A stretch of DNA of 59,260 nt from Flavobacteriales bacterium. GTDB lineage: Bacteria; Bacteroidota; Bacteroidia; Flavobacteriales; Schleiferiaceae. The stretch spans positions 1 through 59,260 of the forward strand of contig NSIH01000004.1 of the NCBI GenBank assembly GCA_002737315.1, read 5' to 3'. Made by a program: the position numbers and the translations under genes. Of the stretch, positions 48,942-58,110 are shown piece after piece (within the stretch, counting starts at the first letter, position 1; each line of letters begins with the position of its first letter). The notes beneath the pieces are model-generated. The model worked only from the letters and a program-made list of their open reading frames with translations. It was not told the DNA's origin and made no database searches.

Positions 48942-49927
48942 GGCCTTTGGGCAACGCCCTTCTCGTGCTCTGGGGCGTCGCGACCCTTGTCTTTTTTCTT
49001 TTTCATTCGGTAGGTGGCGACCCAGCCCGCATGATGCTGGGTCAGGTTGAAGATCCTCAGGCTCTGGCGGCCTTGCGTGCTTCTTATGGCTTGGACCAGC
49101 CCCTGCTCACTCAGTACGGGCGGTATTTGGGCGGTATGTCGCCCCTGCGGCCAGTCGACGGAGTTTGGGGGCTTCATTGGCCAGACTTGCAGACTTCCTA
49201 CCAGCAGCGTGGGGTTCCCGTTGCGCAGTTAATAGGCCAAACGCTACCCAATACGGCCTTGCTCGCCTTTGTTTCGCTCGGTGCTGCAGTCCTAATTGGC
49301 ATTCCCTTGGGTCTTTACTCGGCCCTCAGGGCGGGTTCTTTTGCGGACCGTGCCATTACGGTCTTGAGCACCGTGGGTATGGCAACTCCTTCTTTTTTCT
49401 CGGCCCTCTTGGTAGCCTGGGTTTTTGCCTTTCTGCTTCACGACTACACCGGACTGCCCCTGACCGGAAGCCTTCGAGAGCTCGACGACTTTGGCAATGC
49501 GGTGGGTTGGGAGTGGTCGCATTTGATTCTGCCGGCCCTGACTTTGGCCCTCAGGCCCATTGGAGTTATTGTTCAGATGATGAGGTCTTCTGCGCTAGAA
49601 ATCATGAATTTAGATTATGTTAGAACGGCCTACGCGAAGGGTTTGACTACCAGCCAGGTTCTGCGCAGGCACGTGCTTCGCAATTCACTGAATCCACTCA
49701 TTACCACGATTTCTGGCTGGTTTGCCTCCCTGCTTGCGGGGGCTGTTTTTGTGGAGACCGTCTTTGGCTGGCGCGGTTCGGGCAAGCTGATGGTCGACGC
49801 CTTAGAAGGCCGCGACTTCCCGGTCGTCATGGGCAGTATTTTGGCCCTTTCCCTAGTTTTTGTGCTGCTTCAGGCCCTGGTCGATTGGCTCTACCGCGTT
49901 GTGGATCCGCGGGTGAGGGCGCGTTAG
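48938..49927 (+). CDS. ABC transporter permease, DppB/OppB type
   Basis: A 329-residue inner-membrane permease of the dipeptide/oligopeptide/nickel class. It has the N-terminal helix and GGDPARMMLG motif typical of DppB, LYGLDQPLLTQYGRYL-like sequence after it, five or six core helices, and the EAA loop YVRTAYAKGLTTSQVLRRHVLRNSLNP (about 228-254) that contacts the ATPase. No DppC partner, ATPase or binding protein is in the window, so it must pair with subunits encoded elsewhere. It overlaps DoxX by 4 bases. Confidence 0.9.
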   Translation: MRPLGNALLVLWGVATLVFFLFHSVGGDPARMMLGQVEDPQALAALRASYGLDQPLLTQYGRYLGGMSPLRPVDGVWGLHWPDLQTSYQQRGVPVAQLIGQTLPNTALLAFVSLGAAVLIGIPLGLYSALRAGSFADRAITVLSTVGMATPSFFSALLVAWVFAFLLHDYTGLPLTGSLRELDDFGNAVGWEWSHLILPALTLALRPIGVIVQMMRSSALEIMNLDYVRTAYAKGLTTSQVLRRHVLRNSLNPLITTISGWFASLLAGAVFVETVFGWRGSGKLMVDALEGRDFPVVMGSILALSLVFVLLQALVDWLYRVVDPRVRAR

Positions 49928-49932
49928 GCGCC

Positions 49933-49940
49933 TACCTTTG
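49933..49940 (+). promoter_or_regulatory. Promoter -7 box of tpiA
   Basis: TACCTTTG, perfect, 21 bases before the tpiA ATG. This gives a leader of about 16 bases and lets tpiA-prmA be transcribed independently of the upstream permease gene. Confidence 0.55.
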
Positions 49941-49961
49941 CAGTTCTTAAAAAACCCTCCT

Positions 49962-50723
49962 ATGAAAATTCTCGCCGGCAATTGGAAGATGAACACCTCC
50001 TTTGAAGAGGGCTACAACCTTATTGAAACCCTAAAAGCGGAACTTAGTCCGGAGCGCTTGGGAGACGTGGTGGTAGTTATTGCTCCGCCCTCGATTCAGC
50101 TCACGCAGGCGGTTGACCTGCTGGTGGACTACCCGGAGCTCGCCGTGGCAGCGCAAAACGGCCATGCTGGGGACTATGGTGCCTTTACCGGCGAGGTCAG
50201 TATGGCTCAATTGGCCGATGCGGGGGCTGATGCGGTGATTATTGGTCACAGTGAGCGCCGCCAGTTCTTTGGTGAGTCCGATTCTGTGGTCAATAAGAAG
50301 GTACTCTCGGCCCTAGAGCAGGAGCTTCGCCCGATTGTCTGTGTGGGCGAGGTCCTCGAGCTGCGCAAGGCGGGCAAGCACCTTTCGGCAGTAAAAGAAC
50401 AGCTGCGCCTTGCCCTGGAGGGGGTTAGTGGCGACCTGGCTGAAAACCTTGTGATCGCCTACGAGCCTGTTTGGGCCATTGGGACCGGCGAGACGGCCAC
50501 GGCCGCTCAGGCTCAAGAAATGCACGCCCACCTTCGCGGCTTGCTCCGCGAGCTCTACGGCGACTTGGCCGACCACCTTCCCATTATCTATGGTGGCTCC
50601 TGCAAGCCCAGCAACGCAGCCGAGCTCTTTGCTCAGGCCGACGTGAATGGCGGGCTTATTGGCGGCGCCTCGCTTGTGGCTGCGGATTTTATTGCTTTAG
50701 CAGACCTGCTTCATAAGTCCTAA
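49962..50723 (+). CDS. tpiA: Triose-phosphate isomerase
   Basis: Interconverts dihydroxyacetone phosphate and glyceraldehyde 3-phosphate. It has 253 residues: GNWKMN at 6-11 (Asn and Lys of the active site), VIIGHSERR with the catalytic His near 97, AYEPVWAIGTG with the catalytic Glu near 169, and the phosphate-binding IYGGSCKPSNA and GLIGGASL. I use ATG 49962 (MKILAGNWKMN); the longer frame runs through the promoter. The last base of the stop is the first of the prmA ATG. Confidence 0.97.
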   Translation: MKILAGNWKMNTSFEEGYNLIETLKAELSPERLGDVVVVIAPPSIQLTQAVDLLVDYPELAVAAQNGHAGDYGAFTGEVSMAQLADAGADAVIIGHSERRQFFGESDSVVNKKVLSALEQELRPIVCVGEVLELRKAGKHLSAVKEQLRLALEGVSGDLAENLVIAYEPVWAIGTGETATAAQAQEMHAHLRGLLRELYGDLADHLPIIYGGSCKPSNAAELFAQADVNGGLIGGASLVAADFIALADLLHKS

Positions 50724-51562
50724 TGGACTACGTTGAGCTGCGCATCACCGCGAGCGATCCACGAGCAATCGAGCTTCTCTATGCCGACCTAGAGCCCCTT
50801 CAGGTCGAGTCGGTTCAGCAAGACGGCGACGATTTGTTGGCTTATCTGCCCGCTGCACTGTGGACGGGTCAGGCGTCCTTCCCCATTGCCTCTGCATTGG
50901 CTACCATTTCATGGACCGAGCGCCGCATTGCCCACCAAAATTGGAACGAGGTTTGGGAGTCTTCTTTTGATGCATTAAATATTGGCAATGAGTTGATTAT
51001 CTATGCCCCCTTTCATAAGGGATTGAGGCTCGAAGACTACCGCTACCGCATTCAAATGCTTCCTAAGATGGCTTTTGGCACCGGGCACCACCCCACGACC
51101 TACCTTATGCTTCAGCGGGTTCTTGAGGCTGATCTTCGGGGCCTTAAGGTGCTCGATATAGGTTGTGGGACTGCCATTTTGGCCATTCTTGCCCTGATGC
51201 ATGGTGCCGAGCGGGCGCTGGGAATTGAGATTGAGCCCCACGCGGCCGATAACGCCCGCGAGCTCGTCGAACTGCATGAGCTAAGTAACCGATTAGAGGT
51301 TCGCACCGGCGACATTTCGGCCCTGCTGCCCGACGAAGACTTTGAGGTAATCTATGCCAACATTCACCGCAACGTCCTGCTCGCCGACATGGGGCGCTAT
51401 GCTTCAGCACTAAAGCCCAGAGGCCAACTGCATTTGAGCGGATTCTACCGCGCCGACCTGCAGACCATTGAGGCGGCGGCAAGGGAAGTTGGCCTTGCCA
51501 TTACCCGACACCACGAACGCGAATCCTGGCAGGTTCTGACTGTGGAAAAGCCGGTGAATTAA
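50723..51562 (+). CDS. prmA: Ribosomal protein L11 methyltransferase
   Basis: Methylates lysines and the N-terminus of ribosomal protein L11. The 279-residue protein has the N-terminal substrate-binding domain (1-95), the linker signature MAFGTGHHPTTYLML and the methyltransferase core VLDIGCGTAILAILALMHGA (SAM site) with IYANIHRNVLLAD (motif IV). It overlaps tpiA by one base (TAATG). In many Flavobacteria clpS follows; here an unrelated large gene does. Confidence 0.95.
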   Translation: MDYVELRITASDPRAIELLYADLEPLQVESVQQDGDDLLAYLPAALWTGQASFPIASALATISWTERRIAHQNWNEVWESSFDALNIGNELIIYAPFHKGLRLEDYRYRIQMLPKMAFGTGHHPTTYLMLQRVLEADLRGLKVLDIGCGTAILAILALMHGAERALGIEIEPHAADNARELVELHELSNRLEVRTGDISALLPDEDFEVIYANIHRNVLLADMGRYASALKPRGQLHLSGFYRADLQTIEAAAREVGLAITRHHERESWQVLTVEKPVN

Positions 51563-51617
51563 ACGCATCGATTGCTCGCTGCAGCCCCACAAATCCGGAG
51601 TACTTTGCAGAATTCCT

Positions 51618-54600
51618 GTGAAATACTTCAGCGCCCTTTTTGCCCTTTTGCTCTGCACGGTTTTGACGGCACAGACCCAGCGCAGTTTGGGCGCCTCCGA
51701 AGCCGACTTTTGGCGGGACTTCAGCAAGCTCTATGCGGAGTTTCTCCCTAAAAAGGAATCGGACCTGGACCTATTAAGCCTTAAGTCGGTCTACGACGAC
51801 CCAAGCTGGGAGCACCGTGCTGCCTTCCAGGATTTGACCCGAGAAATGCTGCGCAAACGAATCGTCGATGCCCAGTCATGGGCGGAATGCATAAAGCTCG
51901 CCGTAGGCTGGTACTCTAATGCAAGCGACCAAGCTCAGAATCGCTGGTGGGCCGAGACGTCAGAGTTGGTGCAAAAAAGCAGCAGGGCCGCCCTTTCTGA
52001 ATACTTGCACACGGCTGCGGGTATGTCGGTCGGGTTCGGCTCCCCCAATGCGCGTCTCCGCCTTTTTGAGGCGGGTCCCCTGCGTTGGGAACTGGAGTTT
52101 GGCGACGCTACCCTAGACGAAGAAGCACCAAGCACCCGCTACCGCATCGAAGGGGCGGTACTCCGCGGCTACTTTAAAAACGATTCCACGCAAATAGACA
52201 GCCTCAGTGGCTGGTACGATCCGCGCAGCGCCCAGCTGACTGCCGAATCCGGCAGGGTGGATTGGTACCGAGCGGGCTATGGCTACGGCGAGGTCTACAA
52301 TGAGCTCGGCAGGTTCAGCCTAGACCTTAAGCAGACCGGTTTTGTGGTGGATAGCGCCCTGCTTCAGAGTCTGTACTACATCAATCAACCCCTGCGCGGA
52401 CGCTTCGAGGAACGCCTCGGTACGCGCAGCACTGCAGAGAACGCGATTTATCCTCGCTTTGAGGCCTATGCCAACGACCTGGTGATTCCCAACTTTTTTG
52501 AAGACGTAACCTACCGCGGGGGGTTTTCGCTAGTCGGCGCCAATTTCTTTGCCTCCGGAAGCCCTGAAACGCCTGCTGCCTTTGAATTCATGAGGGATTC
52601 TTCTCTGGCCGCAACCCTTAGGGCAGACCGTTTTGTGGTGAGGCCCACCGGCCTCTCCGCCAAGGTGAGCGCCTTCTCGCTCCGCCTGGGAACCGAGGAT
52701 TCGCTGCACCACGCCAAGGTCGAGGTCAAGTACGCTCCAGACAGCCGCGAACTTCAAGTGTTTCGGCCCGACCAGGGCCTTGCTATTAAGCCCTTTAGCG
52801 ACAGCTACCACAACGTGACCATTGACCTGGACCAGCTGCGCTGGACCACCAGCGAGCCGAGGCTGTTTTTGAGCGGACTCAACATGGGCAGTGGAGCACC
52901 CATGACCATTGAGAGCGACCAGTACTACCGCAACACCCGCTACGTGGCCCTTCAAGGATTGGAGAGCGAGAATCCCTTGGTTCTGCTCGACCAGGTGGGC
53001 CAAGGAGCCATGGGGGCGCGCATGACCATTAAAGACGTGGCCGTTGGCATGGGTATGCCCGTCGACCCCTGTGAGCGCTTGATGATGGAGTACCATTTGA
53101 AGGGCTTTGTGCGCTACCGCCCCGAAGACCGCAGCCTTGAGGTTCTGCCTAAAACGGGCGAGTACGTCATGAACCACCGCAAAAATCGCGACTACGACGT
53201 AATTCAGTTTGAGTCCGTAGTCCCCGAAGGCATGAATGCCGAGCTCAACCTTTTGAACTTCGACCTCGAAGTAGTAGGCGTAGACCGCATTTGGCTGAGC
53301 GATTCCCAAAAAGTCAGCCTGCACCCCGTTGGCGGTCGTCTGCTGCTGCATGAGGGTTTGGATTTTGACTTTGACGGACTCATTCGCGCCGGCAGATTTG
53401 AGTTTTTTGGTCGCGAGCATCAGTTCGACTACCAGGATTTTAGCTTTAGAATGCCCGCCGTGGATTCCATGCGGTTTTTTGTGCCGGCTTTTGAGCTCAA
53501 CGAGCAGGGCGAGCGACCCCTGGTGCGCGTGCGCAATACGCTGCAGGATATTTCGGGCGACCTTTATATTGACCGGCCCGACAATAAGTCAAGCACCCTA
53601 ATAAGTCCAGAGTACCCCATTTTCAAGTCGGGCAAGGGCGCCAAAATATACTACGATAAGGTCGAGAAGGGCGTTTATGCACGGTCTAGGTTTTATGTAG
53701 ACCTCGATGCATTTACCATCGATTCGCTCGACAATGCACGCACCGAGAGCCTTGGTTTTGAGTCGACCTTCTTTAGCGCCGGAATCTTTGCCGCCCGTCG
53801 CCAGGTGATCAAGGTTCAGCGAGATTATTCCCTCGGATTCATCGAAGAAACCGGCCAGGAGGGTTGGGCGGCTTACCCCTCAATGGGCACTGACGCGGGC
53901 AAGGTCCGAGGCAGCGTTCAGCTGTCCTTGAGCGGTTTTCGCTTCAAGGGCGACCTGACCTACCAAAGGGCTGGGGCCAGTTCCGATGAGTTTCGTCTTT
54001 ATCCGGACTCGACTAAGGGCCGCGGAACCTTTGATCTTCAGGAGTTGGGCGCTGCAGCGCGTGGAGCGGGCCACCCTTCGGCCCAGGGAGCCGACGTGCG
54101 CAGCAACTGGCATCCCTACGCTAAAACATGGTATGCTACCACCTTGGGAGCTCCATTGGCTACCTATTCAGTCCGCCCTGCCAGTGCCAGCGGCCGCCTG
54201 ACCTATCAGCCCGATCGATTGAGCCTCAAGGGCACCGCCGCCTTTAACCTCGCAGAACTAAGTGGCGCAGACCTCAAGCTTCATCACAAGTGGATCCAGA
54301 GCGGCATGGCAGACTTCAGGGTTAAGGGCGAGCCTGAGGCCCAATGGGGTTTCAGCCTAAAGAATGCAAGTGCTGATGTGGATTTTGTGGCTGAAAAAGG
54401 TAAATTTTCTTTGCTCGACGGCGACCGCACTGTGGACTTTCCGCGCAACCAGTACCAGGCCGAGATGGACAGGGCCAGTTGGGACATCCTCGAGAAGAGC
54501 ATCAGCCTTCAAAAGGGCGACGGCCTGGATTCCCGCATGACCAGTACCCACCCCGGCCAAGACGGACTCACTTTTTTGGCGGGTCGTGCTAAGTTTTGGT

Positions 54601-56048
54601 TGATTCCGAGTCGCTTGGAGGCCTTTGGGGTCCCCTATATTGACATTGCAGACAGCAGAGTTGTTCCCGACTCCGGCCGTGCGACCATCAAGGAACTTGC
54701 CGACATGCAGCCCCTTCATAATGCCCGCATTTTGGCCAGCAGGGTAGGGGCCTACCACAAAATCGATTCCGCAGAATTAAAGATTCAGGGTCGCCTAGAC
54801 CTTTACGGCAGTGGTATTTACCGCTACCTCGACCAAAATAATAAGAGCTGGCGCATTCCCATGGGCCGCATTGACGTCGACAGTTCCGACCAAATGGTGG
54901 CTCAGGGAGAACTTGGAATTCAAGACGACTTTTTTTTGAGTCCCTATTTTAGGTACTACGGAATCGTGCGCATGGAGGCGCAAGACCCCCAGCTAGAAAT
55001 GGACGGCCGCATTCGCATAACCGCCGAATGCCCGGCTTTGGAGACCGACTGGATTGTTACGCGCACGCGAATCGATCCAATGGATATTCTGGTGGCATTG
55101 CCCGATCCCGATACGGCCCGCCCCGCACAAACCGTGTACAACGGAATCTACCTTATGCAGGATTCCATCACGCCCTACACGGCTTTTGTGCGGCGCAACA
55201 ACCCCAATGTCGCGGTGGAGCTCTTTAGTACCAATGGGGTGCTCTACTACGACGAGAGCAGTAAGTCCTACATTGTCAGCAGCCTGCGCCGCGTGGCTGA
55301 TCCCGAGGCTCCCGACAATTGGCTGGAGCTCAACACCCAGTCTTGTGCCGTCACAGGCTACGGGCAAATGTCGCTGGGCGCAAAAATGGGTCGGGTTGAA
55401 ATGTCGGCCTACGGGCGCATCGAGCACCGCCTTCGCTCTGGTCGAATGAGTGCCAAGGTGGCCTTGACCCTTGACTTTTTAATGCCCGAAGAGCTATCGA
55501 AACCCCTTAAGACCGCCCTTCTTTCTGCCTCGGGCGGACCCACCGACCCGGCCAACGAGGTGCTCGGCGAGGCCCTTCGCCGCAAGCTCGATGCCAAAGA
55601 CCTCAAGCGCTACTATGAGTCAGGCCTCAACGACCGCATGCCCAAGGAATTCCGCCAAACCGTAGTTCTTGATGAGGTCGACCTGGACTGGAAGCCCAAC
55701 ATTCGCGCCTTTCGCAGCAAGGACGGAGTGGGCGTGGGTTCTGTTGCCGGGGACCCGGTTCACCGCTTTGCCGACGGAACCCTCGAGCTGCGCAAGCGCC
55801 GCGGAGGAGACGAGTTTACCCTTCACCTAGCGCCCGCAAACGAGTATTTTTTGACCTACAAAAAGGGGAATATGCGCTTCTATTCCAGCGATCGTGCCCT
55901 TATGGAGGCCCTAACCAAGGTGGACCCCAAGAAGCGCTCGCTGCCTTCCAAAGACGGCCTGCCCTTCTACCAGCTGATGCCAACTACGGGCGGAGCCATG
56001 AAGCGCTTTCTTGACGGGCTCGAGCCTGAAGAGGGTGGGCGGGACTAG
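51618..56048 (+). CDS. Large exported protein of unknown function (1,476 residues)
   Basis: I do not recognise this protein. It begins at GTG with MKYFSALFALLLCTVLTAQ, a Sec signal cleaved near Ala18. A helical stretch (about 20-130) is followed by some 1,150 residues rich in short beta-strands, with recurrent phrases of the kind RIEGAVLRGYFKNDSTQIDS, FEAYANDLVIPNFFEDVTY and RMEAQDPQLEMDGRIRITAE. The last 180 residues turn helical then strand and end GLEPEEGGRD. There is no lipobox, no membrane helix after the signal and no type IX sorting domain, so a periplasmic or outer-membrane-associated place is likely. The build is loosely reminiscent of AsmA/TamB- or LptD-like beta proteins, but I see no motif that supports this. 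A TACTTTG promoter-like sequence lies at 51601-51607. Confidence 0.8.
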   Translation: MKYFSALFALLLCTVLTAQTQRSLGASEADFWRDFSKLYAEFLPKKESDLDLLSLKSVYDDPSWEHRAAFQDLTREMLRKRIVDAQSWAECIKLAVGWYSNASDQAQNRWWAETSELVQKSSRAALSEYLHTAAGMSVGFGSPNARLRLFEAGPLRWELEFGDATLDEEAPSTRYRIEGAVLRGYFKNDSTQIDSLSGWYDPRSAQLTAESGRVDWYRAGYGYGEVYNELGRFSLDLKQTGFVVDSALLQSLYYINQPLRGRFEERLGTRSTAENAIYPRFEAYANDLVIPNFFEDVTYRGGFSLVGANFFASGSPETPAAFEFMRDSSLAATLRADRFVVRPTGLSAKVSAFSLRLGTEDSLHHAKVEVKYAPDSRELQVFRPDQGLAIKPFSDSYHNVTIDLDQLRWTTSEPRLFLSGLNMGSGAPMTIESDQYYRNTRYVALQGLESENPLVLLDQVGQGAMGARMTIKDVAVGMGMPVDPCERLMMEYHLKGFVRYRPEDRSLEVLPKTGEYVMNHRKNRDYDVIQFESVVPEGMNAELNLLNFDLEVVGVDRIWLSDSQKVSLHPVGGRLLLHEGLDFDFDGLIRAGRFEFFGREHQFDYQDFSFRMPAVDSMRFFVPAFELNEQGERPLVRVRNTLQDISGDLYIDRPDNKSSTLISPEYPIFKSGKGAKIYYDKVEKGVYARSRFYVDLDAFTIDSLDNARTESLGFESTFFSAGIFAARRQVIKVQRDYSLGFIEETGQEGWAAYPSMGTDAGKVRGSVQLSLSGFRFKGDLTYQRAGASSDEFRLYPDSTKGRGTFDLQELGAAARGAGHPSAQGADVRSNWHPYAKTWYATTLGAPLATYSVRPASASGRLTYQPDRLSLKGTAAFNLAELSGADLKLHHKWIQSGMADFRVKGEPEAQWGFSLKNASADVDFVAEKGKFSLLDGDRTVDFPRNQYQAEMDRASWDILEKSISLQKGDGLDSRMTSTHPGQDGLTFLAGRAKFWLIPSRLEAFGVPYIDIADSRVVPDSGRATIKELADMQPLHNARILASRVGAYHKIDSAELKIQGRLDLYGSGIYRYLDQNNKSWRIPMGRIDVDSSDQMVAQGELGIQDDFFLSPYFRYYGIVRMEAQDPQLEMDGRIRITAECPALETDWIVTRTRIDPMDILVALPDPDTARPAQTVYNGIYLMQDSITPYTAFVRRNNPNVAVELFSTNGVLYYDESSKSYIVSSLRRVADPEAPDNWLELNTQSCAVTGYGQMSLGAKMGRVEMSAYGRIEHRLRSGRMSAKVALTLDFLMPEELSKPLKTALLSASGGPTDPANEVLGEALRRKLDAKDLKRYYESGLNDRMPKEFRQTVVLDEVDLDWKPNIRAFRSKDGVGVGSVAGDPVHRFADGTLELRKRRGGDEFTLHLAPANEYFLTYKKGNMRFYSSDRALMEALTKVDPKKRSLPSKDGLPFYQLMPTTGGAMKRFLDGLEPEEGGRD

Positions 56049-56080
56049 TGGGGCCGCTTGATTCTGCGTACTTTAACATA

Positions 56081-56533
56081 ATGAAAAACTTAGTTCTCTA
56101 TGGTGCCCTTGCTTCGGCCGTTTTGATGGCCTGCACCTCCGCCTCCGACGAAGCCGTCCCCGTTACCTCGCCCGAAGACGAACTCGTCATGACCATGACC
56201 GACTGGGTTCAGGCCTACAACGATCGGGATACGGCCACGGTGGGCAAGGCCGTGGTGGATTCCATTCTTGTGCACGCCGCCGATGGCCGCCACGTCTGGG
56301 TGACCCGCGAGGGCCTCAATAAATTCCTAATCGAAACCCCAGAATTCAGTTGGGAGCCCCTGAGCATCGAATACGCCGGAACCCGCGAGGGCGGCCGCGA
56401 GGTCATTGCCCTGCAGGGACAGGAAAAGCGCAAATACCCCGACGGACGCGTTTTTGACGAAATCCTCGCCGAGTTCTTTGAGTGGAAGGACGGACGCATT
56501 GTCGAAGTCACGCAGTACAGCCGCAAGCCGTGA
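56081..56533 (+). CDS. Lipoprotein with NTF2/SnoaL-like domain
   Basis: A 150-residue lipoprotein: signal MKNLVLYGALASAVLMACTS with lipobox LMAC. The mature part fits the NTF2-like cone fold (helix with MTDWVQAYNDRDTATVGKAV, then long curved strands ending FEWKDGRIVEVTQYSRKP). This fold serves both enzymes and binding proteins; no catalytic residues stand out. TACTTTAA (56069-56076) ends 4 bases before the ATG, suggesting a leaderless mRNA and a promoter for the glycosidase genes downstream. Its TGA overlaps the hexosaminidase GTG. Confidence 0.78.
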   Translation: MKNLVLYGALASAVLMACTSASDEAVPVTSPEDELVMTMTDWVQAYNDRDTATVGKAVVDSILVHAADGRHVWVTREGLNKFLIETPEFSWEPLSIEYAGTREGGREVIALQGQEKRKYPDGRVFDEILAEFFEWKDGRIVEVTQYSRKP

Positions 56534-58110
56534 AGTGGCTCGCCAGCTGCTGGATGCTCGCAACTAGTTACTTGGGCTTTGCCCAGACCTTGCAGGTGAT
56601 TCCGCAGCCGCAGTCCGTGGTCTTCGAGGGCGAAGCGCTGCCCGTGTCGGGCAAGCTGTACGTCTTGGCCACGCCGGCCGTGAAAGGTGAGGCCGACCTG
56701 CTGCGCACCTGGTGGAACGCAACGTCCAAGGGCGCCAAGGGCGGTATGGTTCAAGCGGAACTCCGCATTATTGCCGGTGTGCCGGCCGAGGAATACACGC
56801 TCAAAGTGGCTCCGGGCAAAATCGTGGTGGTCGGAGGCTCCGCCGCAGCGGTTTTTTACGGTATCCAAACCCTGATTCAGGCCGAAGCGGGCCAAAAATC
56901 GCTTCCGGGCATGACCCTGCGCGACCAGCCGGCCTTTGCCTACCGCGGAATGCACCTCGACGTCTGCCGCCACTTCTTTGACGTAGCCTTCGTCAAGCGC
57001 TACCTCGACCTGATGGCGGAGCACAAGATGAACCGCTTTCACTGGCACCTCACCGAAGACCAGGGCTGGCGCATCGAGATTAAGCGCTACCCGCGCCTCA
57101 CCGAGGTCGGGGCATGGCGCGAGGCCTCCCAAATCGGACCCTACGGCGACCAGCGTTTCGACAGCACCCGCTACGGCGGATTTTATACCCAAGAGGAGGT
57201 GCGCGACATCGTGGCCTACGCCGCCGCCCGCCACATCACCGTGATTCCCGAAATCGAGCTTCCGGGCCATGCTCGCGCGGCCTTGGCGGCCTATCCCGAG
57301 TTGAGCTGCAGGGCTGCGAGGCTTCCCGTGTCCATCGGCTGGGGTGTGTTTGACGACGTCTACTGCGCCGGCGACGACCGCGTTTTTACCTTCCTTGAGG
57401 GCGTACTGGACGAAGTAATGGTCCTGTTCCCCAGCGAGTACATTCACATCGGGGGTGACGAGTGCCCCAAGACACGCTGGCATGATTGCGACAAATGCCA
57501 GGCTCGCATTAAAGCCGAAGGTCTTGCGGACGAGCATGCCCTGCAGAGCTACTTCATTCGCCGCATCGAGGCCTACCTCAACGAGCGCGGACGCCAAATC
57601 ATCGGCTGGGACGAAATCCTCGAAGGCGGACTTGCGCCCAACGCCACCGTGATGAGCTGGCGCGGCGAGGCCGGAGGCATCGCCGCCGCTAAAGCCGGCC
57701 ACGACGCCATTATGACTCCGGGGAAGCCCTGCTACTGGGATCACTACCAAAGCAAGGATCCAGGCGAGCCGCATGCCATAGGAGGCTACAATCCGGTCGA
57801 ATCGGTTTTTCTGTATAATCCAGTTCCGGCGGAGCTTAGTACCGAAGAGGCCAAGCACATCCTCGGCGCCCAGGCCAACCTGTGGACCGAATATATTTTG
57901 ACGCCGGAGCAGGCCGAATACATGATCCTTCCCCGCCAATTTGCCCTGGCCGAGGTGCTCTGGACGGGACCGCGTCGCGCCGAGCAGCTCCCGGAGTTTC
58001 GACTTCGTTCCATGTACCGGGCCCGCGCGCTGAAGGCGCGCGGATTCAATGTGGCTCCGCACTTTTTAATTTCTGAATCCATAGCCCAAGACCACCATGA
58101 AGCGAAGTGA
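56530..58110 (+). CDS. Secreted beta-N-acetylhexosaminidase, GH20
   Basis: A 526-residue exo-glycosidase that releases terminal beta-linked GlcNAc or GalNAc. The signal peptide VKWLASCWMLATSYLGFAQ starts at GTG 56530, which overlaps the previous stop as GTGA; the longer frame upstream is a shadow. An N-terminal GH20b domain (about 20-135) is followed by the TIM barrel: FAYRGMHLDVCRHFF, HWHLTEDQGWRIEIK, and the catalytic Asp-Glu pair in HIGGDECPKTRW (about 310-311) for substrate-assisted catalysis. NLWTEY and QFALAEVLWTGP close the active site. It overlaps the next gene by 14 bases. Confidence 0.95.
   Translation: MKWLASCWMLATSYLGFAQTLQVIPQPQSVVFEGEALPVSGKLYVLATPAVKGEADLLRTWWNATSKGAKGGMVQAELRIIAGVPAEEYTLKVAPGKIVVVGGSAAAVFYGIQTLIQAEAGQKSLPGMTLRDQPAFAYRGMHLDVCRHFFDVAFVKRYLDLMAEHKMNRFHWHLTEDQGWRIEIKRYPRLTEVGAWREASQIGPYGDQRFDSTRYGGFYTQEEVRDIVAYAAARHITVIPEIELPGHARAALAAYPELSCRAARLPVSIGWGVFDDVYCAGDDRVFTFLEGVLDEVMVLFPSEYIHIGGDECPKTRWHDCDKCQARIKAEGLADEHALQSYFIRRIEAYLNERGRQIIGWDEILEGGLAPNATVMSWRGEAGGIAAAKAGHDAIMTPGKPCYWDHYQSKDPGEPHAIGGYNPVESVFLYNPVPAELSTEEAKHILGAQANLWTEYILTPEQAEYMILPRQFALAEVLWTGPRRAEQLPEFRLRSMYRARALKARGFNVAPHFLISESIAQDHHEAK

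Noticed and set aside
52530-53420. A 296-codon complement frame within the 1,476-residue gene
   Set aside because: Antisense to a continuous gene with a signal peptide; no motif of its own.
56215-58062. A 615-codon open frame on the complement
   Set aside because: It is fully antisense to the GH20 gene, whose catalytic motifs are intact; GC-rich codons keep the opposite frame free of stops.
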